A stretch of DNA of 64,000 nucleotides from Siphonodentalium dalli. Its lineage: Eukaryota; Mollusca; Scaphopoda; Gadilida; Siphonodentaliidae. Made by a program: the position numbers and the translations under genes. The notes beneath the pieces are model-generated. The model was not told the origin of the DNA. It saw only the letters and a program-made list of their open reading frames with translations, and ran no database searches. The stretch covers positions 150,351,819 through 150,415,818 of the forward strand of contig CP136064.1 in assembly GCA_032622095.1 (NCBI GenBank), read 5' to 3'. Within the stretch, counting starts at the first letter, position 1. The number at the start of each line of letters is the position of its first letter. This document shows, piece after piece, positions 26,701 through 38,700 of the stretch.

Positions 26701-29700
26701 TTAGAATTTTTTTTGCAACATGCATAATTTTGTCCGAGCTTTTATTCCTACATTTTTCGGTCAATGTTTTTTAATCTTGGCACTGATATTTAGTACCATG
26801 GGAACCTGTGCACCTGCGATTATGACGTCTGTCCGACATTTTTTGTGTGGAGTTATTCCCCTTTTTCGACTTAGAAATTTTTTCGCAACATGCATAATTT
26901 TGTCCAAGCTTTTATTCCTACATTTTTCGGTCAATAGGTATAAGATTAGGGTTATGGTTGTACACCTGCAATGGGAACTGTTATTTTATTATTTAACTAA
27001 ATGTTTACTGACATGTGAAACATCTTAGTATTTTAAAAACAGGGGGGTATCCGTAGTCCCATTGGGACAGTCACACCTCTAGTTATAGTTGGAACTACAC
27101 GTTTTACGGTATGCCGAAACACGAATTGTCTCCCTTACCAGAACTCATTTATATGCGCAATAACAGAACGCGAATCGAACGGACCTAAAACAATTATGTC
27201 AATGCGTACTCTCTCTAAATTCACCGATGTTACCTGATGTTACTGAATATATTTGGTGACAAAATTATCCGAGAGCACCATTTTATAGTGTGCAAATATA
27301 GTTTTAATCGTTGTATTACCTTGTTCGAAATACTTCGTGATCCATAACCAGAAAATTTTAAATTTTTTCCCAATGATTTTAGAAATTATAGGCCCTGGGT
27401 GTCAAGGCCGATAATTGTTGCAGATGTAAACCATTTATGATTTAATGTTCATATCAGCTTAATAAGTTAAATGCATCTTTGCTGTTAAAGGGCTCATTTT
27501 AACTAACGTATATGTGTGCTCTGTTTAAACAACCTGGAAATTTATATATTGGTCTTCCTCATTGTTTAGCTAGGTACGAGGTATGGAAAAGTTATGGAAT
27601 TTTTTAACTGAAAAGTCTTGGAAAATTTGTCCGAAAGTCTGGAAAAGTTATGGAATTTTACTCTCAGCTAGGTGTATGAACCCTGTACTAGATGAATGGA
27701 TCTCATAGATGAGGATTCACATTTGTTCTAATAGGGGCAGAGATAAGAGATTTAACTCTCCTCTATGCTGTTTGGTACTGGTATAATAATATTGATTTCT
27801 AGCCTGGGTGGGGGCAATGGTGAGGGAGTGTAGAGGGGTGGAGATTTGACCCCCTACTTTGGTCAAAAGTTAAACAGTTAAAAATTTCATGCCTGATACT
27901 ACATTAGTTGTAGATTAGATGTTTACACCAAAAATAAGTTAGAATTGTTCTCGTAGTTTGGTTTGATTTTCTAACATGTATGTTTTTAAACCATCAGTCC
28001 ATATGTTCCTACTTCAGGTTAAACTGTTGGACCGAATTGGCCACAAATTTGAACTTTATGGGGGGTGTCAGGTTGGTAATTATCAAACGTTTGAGAGCTT
28101 GAAGTACTGGTACCAGTCATAAAATTCAACCTAAGAGGAATGTACAAAAGGATTTTGTGAACTTAGTACTGTGGTATGGTTGTCCTCTTTAAAAGGTAAG
28201 AGGTTGGAGATTTGTCAGTGATGTGCAATTAGATATTTCAAGGTGAAGAGCCCTGCTCATCTGAGAACATCCAGCTATGTCCATGTTTAGAACTACTTGT
28301 CTTAAGTGATTTTGTCAAGTACTGACTCTTGTAGTCTTCAGAGTCCCCGTCTTCTCAGTCCTTACAGTCTGGTGAGCGACCCACAGTCATTGACTGTCTT
28401 GTTGGTATTTATTGGTTGATCGGTTTAGAAAATAATTAACCCTTTACACACATGCTATCCAATGCAATAAGTTGAACATATTTCTTCTGATCTGCCTCAT
28501 ATTTCTTACCTAGGTTTTTAGTCAGGTTTTTCAAAAACCGATAGCGCGATAACTCGATGAAATATTAACTGATTACAACAATATTTGGTATATGAGTCTC
28601 CTGCAACAATATCTCGGACGAGTTCGAAAACCAGGTTTGTCCAAATTGTTTTCGCGGAGTTATGGGCCTTAGTTTGTCTATTTTTAGCTATTTTGTCACC
28701 GATAGCGCGATAACTCGATGAAATATTAACTGATTACAACAATATTTGGTATATGAGTCTCCTGCAACAATATCTCGGACGAGTTCGAAAACCAGGTTTG
28801 TCCAAATTGTTTTCGCGGAGTTATGGGCCTTAGTTTGTCTATTTTTAGCTATTTTGTCACCGATAGCGCGATAACTCGATGAAATATTAACTGATTACAA
28901 CAATATTTGGTATATGAGTCTGCTGCAACAATATCTCGGACGAGTTCGAAAACCAGGTTTGTCCAAAAAAAATTCGCGGAGATATGGGCCTTAGTTTGTC
29001 TATTTTTAGCAATTTTATCACCGATAGCGCGATAACTCGATGAAATATTAACCGATTTCAACAATATTTGGTATATGAGTCTCCTGCAACAATATCTCGG
29101 ACGAGTTCGAAAACCAGGTTTGTCCAAATTGTTTTCGCGGAGTTATGGGCCTTAGTTTGTCTATTTTTAGCTATTTTGTCACCGATAGCGCGATAACTCG
29201 ATGAAATATTAACTGATTACAACAATATTTGGTATATGAGTCTGCTGCAACAATATCTGGGACGAGTTCGAAAACCAGGTTTGTCCAAATTGTTTTCGCG
29301 GAGTTATGCCTTAGTTTGTCTATTTTTAGCTATTTTGTCACCGTTAGCGCGATAATTCGATGAAATATTAACCGATCTCGACAATATTTGGTGTATGAGT
29401 GTCCTGCAACAATATCTCGGACGAGTTCGAAAACCAGGTTTGTCCAAATGTTTTTCGCAGAGTTATGGGTCTTAGTTTGTCTATTTTTAGCAATTTTATC
29501 ACCATTAGGGGTCATCTCAAAACTACTATCGGGATCCCGATAGATATCCCGATAGGATTCCGATAACTCAAAACTATCTTCTAAATTTCCCGATAGATTC
29601 CGATAGAGCGGTCACCATTTCCCGATAATATTCCGATACTGCATCTAAATATTCCGATAACGCGCTGATTTCCCGAAAATTTCCCGAAAACTTTCCGAAA

Positions 29701-32700
29701 GTAACGTAGCGTATTACCAACTTTCCGATAATTTACCCATTTATATCAAGAACAATTAGGCCTATGTCTGTTTTGATAATCGGCGAATCGAGCATGTTTG
29801 TTTATGTCTCCGGTTCTATTTGTTGTCATTACTTTTGGATTCGTCCACAGCCTCCTTCGTAAGCATATTTTTATTGGGGTGGAAGCTTGTTTAAAAGAAT
29901 TAAAACTCTACACGTTTCAAGTTTTGATTCCAAGTTATTAAATTGTCCATTGAATTCTTTATGTATATTATTCATACAGCACATATCTCCTAGAAACGCT
30001 CTGAAGGAAACATAAAAAGAAATGGTTTCATACAGGTAGTATCCCTTCAACACTAGCAATAGACTGTTCCAAAGTGAACGTGATACAAAATTTAAATATA
30101 TATTTGATAAAACTCTTTTGGCCCTAGAAATGTTCTCAAATAAAACTGTCATTTGATTTGATTTTTTCCCTCATTCATCACAAGATCATATGAATAATAT
30201 TTTATTTTAATACACTGAGAGCAATTTTGAGAATTAAATAAAGTTTTGATCGAAAAGTTCGACAACATTTTCGATTTTCTCTTCAGTTACACGTCCCAAC
30301 ATCACGCCAATTCAGCCCAATATTGTTGGCACGGGGATTGCCTGGATTAGTACCCAAATAAATTGTGTTGTTAAAGCGCATTGGCAAATACATAATCTTG
30401 AGTATATTCTCCACACTATAATCGAAAAATACAAAGGAATGGACCCATGATTCAATCAAAATTGTTTATTTAAAAAACACTCCCGCTAAGAAACCCCCAC
30501 TGATGACGTGCGCAAAAAATATGTACCTACAGTAAACACGTGTTGTTGGAAATTGGGGCGCACAATGGGGACTCATTTTATCATGGCTATATCTATTACC
30601 CATTCGGTAATTCATAAATGACATTCATTGCAAATTCAAACAGAATATATCTTAGATTTAGTATTAGTATCAATTGACCATTTATCGAATGTTGTCATTG
30701 AACTTATTGATCAGCTGATGACGATGAAAAAATCTAGGAACCTTGTCGACGTCATAGCAGCAATGATAAAATACTGTAGCACAAATTTAATGTGCATCGG
30801 CCGTTTTGTTCTCTCGTTTGATTAATACGATTATTATTCTGCGCGCATTGACAATTACATAATCTTGAGTATATTCTCCACAATGTAATCTAAAAATACA
30901 AAGGAATGGACACACGATTCAATCCAAATGGTTTATTTAAAAAACACTCCCGCCAAAAAAGATCAAGAAACGCCCACTGATAACGAGCGCAGAAATTTTT
31001 ACCTGCGAAAACGTGGTGTTGGAATGTGGGGCGCACAATGGGGACTGTCATCTATCATGCCTACAACTATAATAGCCATTCGGTAATAAATAAATGACAT
31101 TCATTGCAAATTCAAACATAATATATCTTAGATTTAATGTTAGTATCAATTGACCATTTATCGAGTGTTTCCATTGAACTTATTGATCAGCTGATGACGA
31201 TGAAAACACATCGGAACCTTGCCGACGTCAGCGCAACAATAATAAAATACTGAAAAGCACAAATGTGCATCGATCGGCCGTTTTGTTCTCTTGTTTGATT
31301 AATAAAATTATTATTCTCCGCGCATTAACACTGCCAAATACTCAAGTAAATTGGCCATATCATGATGTGAAAAATCAAAGAAATAACATTGTATAACATT
31401 AGTTACTTTTATTTGAACACAAGAGTTCACGAGACAAACGCGGCTATTTTTAAATTGAAAGTGCGCAAATCAATTCCGATTAGTGCTGCATTACCACGAA
31501 TTACTTATCGGAACTGTCTTGTCATTTTATATTGAATATGATTGCTCAAAATTTCACTAAGAGAAAGCACTTTCTCGATCGTAAGATACAATGTAGGCAC
31601 GAAAGAATTGTTTAATTTATTAATTGCACAAGATATGTGCGGTGCGAATGTATTGACTGCAATGTCAAGGTCAAAAACCGGTGCGTTGTAAATTGAAGTA
31701 AACAAAAAAAACACGTGGGATGTAATCGATGGCACAATGTTGACTAGTTTGGACTAATAATGCAGTCAATTGTAACTGAATTTACACATAACTATCCAAG
31801 AGTTGATAGGCCACTTGATGATTTATTTTATGTTTCATTTCACCACGTAGCCATGGCTTAAAACATTAATAAATCACCCAATTTCGTGATATGGTTTTCC
31901 GACAGAGAAATTGAAACTGAAAGTCACATTGATCTGTTGATAAAACAAAACTTACCTTTCGTTTGTTTATTACATTTATTGTTATAAAATATAAATATAA
32001 AACCTACTAAATATTCACCATACTATCATGCTTGGGGAGGGGGATTCACAACTCTGAATTTTTTTTTTACTCCCAGTCCCCATCCATACAGATGAACATA
32101 ATTTCATAAATCAGGAGCCACATAACATTTAGTAATAATACATGTTTTTCCCCAAAAACTTTGACGTCACCTGAAAGTTCTGTTGGCTGGAGGTAATATT
32201 ACTGTTGGGTAAAGGGTTAATATCGAAAGTAAACTAAATAAAAGTTAGCAAGACATCTTTTTGAAAGAAAAAAATGACGAAATATAGGAGCAGGCCTACT
32301 ATACAAATAAATCGCATCGTGTTACCTTGACCTTGATGATGCAATCGTGAAAGTCGACACTGTCAACATAATTAGGCTATGTTCAACTTATCGAAATAAT
32401 CAATGCAGCATTATAATTAGTAGTAGGCCTAATTACAGAAAACGAAATTAATGTAGAATATGAAAAGCAGCCCATGCATACATTTAATTGCCAGTTAAAT
32501 GTTATGATTACTTCGCGTATTTATAACCTTTGCACTGCAGATTTGCATGGAATTTTCCATTCATATTTTCACACGCTCTTTATTTACCATATTACGATTC
32601 ATGAATAAATATGGAATATTACTGCTAAATGTTGCTAAAACTTTACATGTACATCAGGACACCCCCCCCCCCCCAATATGTCATGTTTCGAATTTCTATA

Positions 32701-35700
32701 GCCTACTCTTGACTAAAGGGTAGAGAACCGAGTAGATATTCATGGCGTGCATGATCGATATACCCCCCCCCCCCCCCCCCCCGACACTGCATGACCATGC
32801 AGAATGTAGGCATAACAGCAAAATTTCCTGCTTAGGCTAAAGTTAATTAAACCCACTGTGGATATATTTTTTTCTTTCTACGGCTGTCTACTGGCGAGAT
32901 TTGTTGTTTCCATGCATGTGCCGGTAAACAAAAATGCAATTGCCATGATTGCGTTATAAAGCACATCAAATGCTGCATGGACATCGCACATATTCCAATA
33001 TAAATTTCGCCTAGGCTATGTATATTCGGAATATAGGCCTACGTGTACACAGGCCCGATATTTTTTTTAAGCTTGAGTTGTCCCATGTTTGAAATTGTTT
33101 TATAAATCCGTTCACTGTGTGAAATCTTCGAGACAATGCCACGTGTGTTGTTCCCAGAAACGTAAATATTGATGACCCCAATTCCGGGAATCGGGCTAAA
33201 AATAGAACATACGACATCTCGTGTTAAGACTGCACTCGATTGTGCATGCATTAATCAAGTACGTTAATCCAGAAAGTCTCGCATACTCTGGATAAAGGTA
33301 CATGCATTAATTGTGTCGTCGGCGATTCGCGATTAAATACAAATCTTTTACATTTGCCATAATATATCTATTTCTTTATTTCCTCCATATTTAAAAGTCG
33401 GATGTATTTAAACATATTACAAACACAATTAAGCTTTGAAGATAGTAGCCGCAACGCCGAAATAAATCTTAGAATTTAATCAATTGATGGATCTGTTCTA
33501 TTTTTAGAATGTGAAAGTAGCCGCTTGCATTAAGGCCTACTATACATATTTGGGTGTGACCCCAATTCCTGGAATAGCGCTAAATATAGAATTTACGTCA
33601 TCTCATATGAATACTGCCCAGAGATCTGCCAATTTATTTCCAAATCACACGATTAATTGTGAATTATGTGGTCGCAAATAAATAAAATCTCTTGCATTGA
33701 CTATTCACCGCTTGGACTTTATAAATCTCCAAAACTATAGTAGGGGAGCAGCGCCGATTAGGCGTGGTATCTCTATATGTGTGGAACGACTGTATACATA
33801 TTTGGGCATGGTCCCGATTTTGCAGATTTCCCGGTGTGTGTGGGGTATTTATATTGTAGCCACCCCTGATCACCCTTGTACAATAGCTCTACGACTTGAC
33901 CCCCCCCCCCCCCCCCCCCCCCCCGATAGCCTACTGTAGAAAACTATTAGGTCTATACCAATGATTTTAGAAAGCTATTAAATCAATAAGAAAGCTTAAT
34001 AGATCTATGAAACATAAAATCCCGATAAAAGTCGGAGTAATCATGATACAGAACATTTCCGACGGGGTGTTGTTTCCCGATAGTTTCCCCGATGACGTTA
34101 TTCCGAAAGAAACTAAACACCGAAAGAATCCCGATAGACTATGTACATTTCCCGATAAACGTTTCGTCATTTCCCGATAAACGTTGCGTCATTTCCCGAT
34201 AATTTCCCGATAAACGTTGCGTCATTTCCCGATAATTTCCCGATAACTATCGGTATCCTATCGGGAAATCTATCGGGATCCCGATAGTAGTTTTGAGATG
34301 ACCCCTTAGCGCGATAACTCAATGAAATATTAACCGATTTAAACAATATTTGGTATATGAGTCTCTTGCAACAATATCTCGGACGAGTTCGAAAACTTGG
34401 TTTGTCCGATTTTTTTCGCTGAGTTATGGGTCTTAGTTTGTCTATTTTTAGCAATGTTATCACCGTTAGCGCGATAACTCAATGAAATATTAACAGATTC
34501 AATTGATATTTGGTATATAGGTCTATTGCAATAATATACCACCGTCCGACTTTTTTCCCCGAAGTTGTGCACCTTATTGGCAGAAGTTTGGTTGGACTGC
34601 CAAAAAACTTGACAAAAGCATCTTCGATGCGTACCCCTTGTTCTTAGCACGTTCTTCGTCTGTATGGTTTTTGGTATTGTTTAATTAACCCTTTTCACTC
34701 TTATGTTTACTTAGAATTCACCCAAGCCGCTATGACTCAAAACATTTCTCATCTGATCAACACCAAATTTGGTATATGAATTTATCACCCCTAAATACAG
34801 ATCGAGTTCAAATACGGGTTTGATCCGATATATTTAAACAGAGTTAATACCCTTTATAATTCAAGTAATTACTGCTGGGAATTTGAAGAGAACATATCCC
34901 ACAGACCATGTGTGTTATTGAAATGAGTTAATTATCACTATGGACATTATATACTACATGCTATAAAGCCTGATAGTGGTACCACTGGCTGGCAGGACTT
35001 GTTTATCAGATGTCAAAATGTGATTGATGACTCTCTGGTGGAGTTCTGTTTTCTGTGCAATACTAAGTTAAACCTCTTTATTGAAACAGGTTCATTACAT
35101 TAGTTAATAATGTACACACTATATGACACCTATTCTAAAATAATAAATTGGAATAGTCCATTGTTACTTTGTATGGATGTTTTACAGACATTGTTGTTTA
35201 CAGACACTGTTGTCTTATCTTAGACAAAAAATAATCCACACATTCATTAGTTCCATGATATGATGTCATTATACCCCCACTTTCCGTCGCGCTTTCTCCC
35301 TCTGTGTGTCCGTCCATCTGTCTGTCCGTTCGTCCGTCCGACCTCATAACTCGAACAACTATGAACCAATTTCAATAATTTTTTTATATGCAATCTCCTT
35401 AGGACTGCCTCTCCGCATGATGCTAATTGCGGTTCGGTCCGACTTTTTTTGTTAAAGTTACGCCTGATTTACGACTTAGAAAAATTCTCAATTTTTCGGT
35501 TTCCAGATGATATCTCAAGTTTGGATCCTTTAATTGCAAATACCGTTTTTTGTAGATCAGACATATCAAGATACAGGTTGAGTTCGAATTTGAGTTTGAT
35601 CCGATGATTTGTTCTAGAGTAATGGACTTTTTTCGACTTAGAAATTTTTTTGGACTGTTCAATTGAAAATACAGGTCAAGTTCGAATTTGAGTTTGATCC

Positions 35701-38700
35701 AATGATTTTTCCCAAAGTTATGGGCCTTTCGACTTTGACTTTTTTTTAATAATTTTCTGTTTTTCTGTATGAGGGTACCTTCATGGTGTAATCAACTCCT
35801 CCTACAGTTTTGATCGTAGATATTTTAAACTTCCTTTTTTTTTTGGGATGCTATCACACTCGACAAAAGCCATCTTAAATGTTAAGGTTTCGTTTTCTAC
35901 CCTGTTTTGGGTTTCTGCAATCATTCGAACAAATATGAACCAATATCAAAATTATTAATCCAAATTTTTCTTTAAAGTTAAAAATCTTTTTTGTTGGGTT
36001 TACTTATAATGCGGGTTGAATTTACCACGGTGGGGGTATGCTAGCACTCGAGTGCACACCTCTTGTTGAAAATGATTAACCCTCTCCACACATCATATGG
36101 TTTTGATGCTTTTCGTTTGATCATTCTCCTATTTTATGTCCAGGTTGATGGTGATCCACTTTTGATTTGCATGGATTTGGGATTAAAATTAAACCATTCC
36201 ATAGACACATATTATGCGATAGACAGATATAATATTATCCCTTTCACTTTGGGCCAGGTTCAGTACGGGTTTCAATAAATCACCAATTGAATATTCATCA
36301 TTGGAGGAAATGTCTTATTTTGAAATTCCCAGGGCTCCAGGATAATATTAATGGTGCTGGTATTCTTGAGACTGACTTATTGTATGGGTTTCTAAATCCA
36401 ATGACATGCTTTTTATAGACTATTTTGTGTTTATCAGTTCATTAGTTTGGCTAAGATTAACCCCATTCTATCCGATTTGATAACTCAAATATTTCCATTG
36501 ATTATGTTTATAGTTCTTGGCATAGTTGATGATAACACAACCTAACCTGCATAGTGAGGGTCATTTGGTTTATTTGCTTAAAAATATTAACATCCTCCAC
36601 CAATCCTCTTGACACAATGTGATAACTAAATATTTTTCACATGATCACTATATAAAGTGTGAATTGTTGAAACTTTTTCACTCATGAAAAGGTTGGTGTA
36701 AGGAATTATAAAATTTATAAAAATAGCTAATCGCTATCCCCAAGGTATGGGTTAAACATCTGCCCTATGGGGTTGAGAAGTATCATATAAGTGTTGTATA
36801 CATAATATTGCAAATAAATATGTTTAAACTATCCCCTATGGTCATGAGATATATTGTCATAATGATGTTACATAGCCATTCATTGAAGGTGTCTAACGCT
36901 GTGTTTAAAAATCTGTTGGTAGCTGGCCTCAAATGCTTGATGTTGAAATGTTACAGGTCTGATACTTTAACCATTGTACCAAATACAGTTTGATTGCACT
37001 CTGTTGTAATTTGTGTAATCTATTATATATTTTGAAAGATCTGTGTATGTGTAAGTTTGTGTGTAAGTTTGTAAGTTTGTGTGTTTGAAATCGATGGACT
37101 CGAAAACGACTAAGCCAATTTCAATGAAATTTGGTATTTTAGGGTATTTTCGGCCGGAGACGAACATAGGCATATTTATTTGTCCGTGCGAGGTCAACTT
37201 TTCACGTGCGGAGGTCAAATCTATTTTTACGCCGTTTTGCGCTAATATATTTCAGTTCGGTGCTCACAAATCGATTCGATATAGCGCGAATAATAAATTG
37301 CCAGTCATATAATTTGCACGGTTAGAATCTGTGTGGCTTCATCTTTCCAACGATATATAATATGTATGTATCCGTTTTAGTTATCTGCCTCAATTATTAG
37401 GGAGAAGTGGTGCGATCTTTTATCAGGATAAAATCAATGCGTAACTTCTATGACGTCGTCAGAGGTCATACAGTTAGATCACGTTAACTCTCACCCTGCC
37501 GATGCATTTGACTGTGTCGCGTTAACTCATCACCGGCCGAGGTATCCGCAAATGACATTGGGCTATATATCTCGGAAACGGGTGTAGCTATCGACTTGAA
37601 ATTTGGTATGTGAATGTATCTTGCCCCGGATACGAATTTTATCGGGTCGCCGAGCACGTGCGACACCAGCTTCGCGCATGCGCAGACCAGATCTAGGAAA
37701 CGGGTGGAGCTATCGACTTGAAATTTGGTTTTTGAATAGCCCGGACGAAGTCGGGTCACCTTCTAGTGAATTATATATTGAAGAATATCGATTTTTGAAG
37801 AGAAGAGAAGAATTAATTCTTTTTTCCATGATAGCCACTTCTGCTGCAGTGATTCGACGTCATAGAAGATTTACCAAAATCGAAATCGCTTGACCAGTTT
37901 CTGAATTTCTCCATGATTGAGATATTTGCTTAGAGATTGTACTTAATTCCTTGCCTATATTATTTTTTGCCTTCGCTTTATTTGCAGTGTACACATTGAT
38001 ATCCAGAAGGCGCTTCAAGCAGATGGAAGTCTTAGAAGGGCAAAATATATTAGTGACCATATCTGGAAAGAAGAATAAAATTAGAGTGTACTACTTATCA
38101 TGGTTAAAAACTAAGATTATGAAGACTGAAGGGGTAAGTTGTATTAACAGCTTCAAATTATACCTAGTAATTCTCATTTTTGTCAATTTCTTTCTGGTTT
38201 TGGTGATAAAAGTAGGTCCAAAAATACTGTTGATACAGGCCTTAAAATTTAAGATGTCATAGATACTACCATTCTGATGCCATACTACACTTTTTTTGGC
38301 CAATCATTTATGAATGAAAATCACTGGACAAATTGTAAGAAAAAATATTTTGATATTCTTCCTCTCTCCCATGTTACCTATATATAATTTGGAGGTTCAA
38401 ACGAGTCAAGTAAACTGTATTTAACTTTTCTTGTTGAGGAGAACTTCAATCTGATTAGATGAAATAACAACATGAAGTCATTAGAAATGATCATTATTTG
38501 ACTTCTCAGTTTTCCCATGGACATGTCCAGTGTGTATCAAAAGAGAAGTAACTCTAGTATTTATCATGATGTTTACTTTGTTATATGTGCAGTATCTCAA
38601 TCTTTAAATATATTTCTAGGCTGACAAAAAGAATGGCTGGGTAAATGTGGGAGAGCTAGAAGACTGTGTACATTTTAAGATAGGTATGTTCTTTATACCC

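Noticed and set aside
28849-29515. Minus-strand frames with repeated [14 protein letters not shown]-type peptides
   Set aside because: Translation of the 161-bp RC-F satellite; no start context and the same words recur each unit.
29508-34305. Autonomous Harbinger transposon
   Set aside because: No transposase or Myb-like frame is visible in the 4.8 kb, only short unrelated frames.
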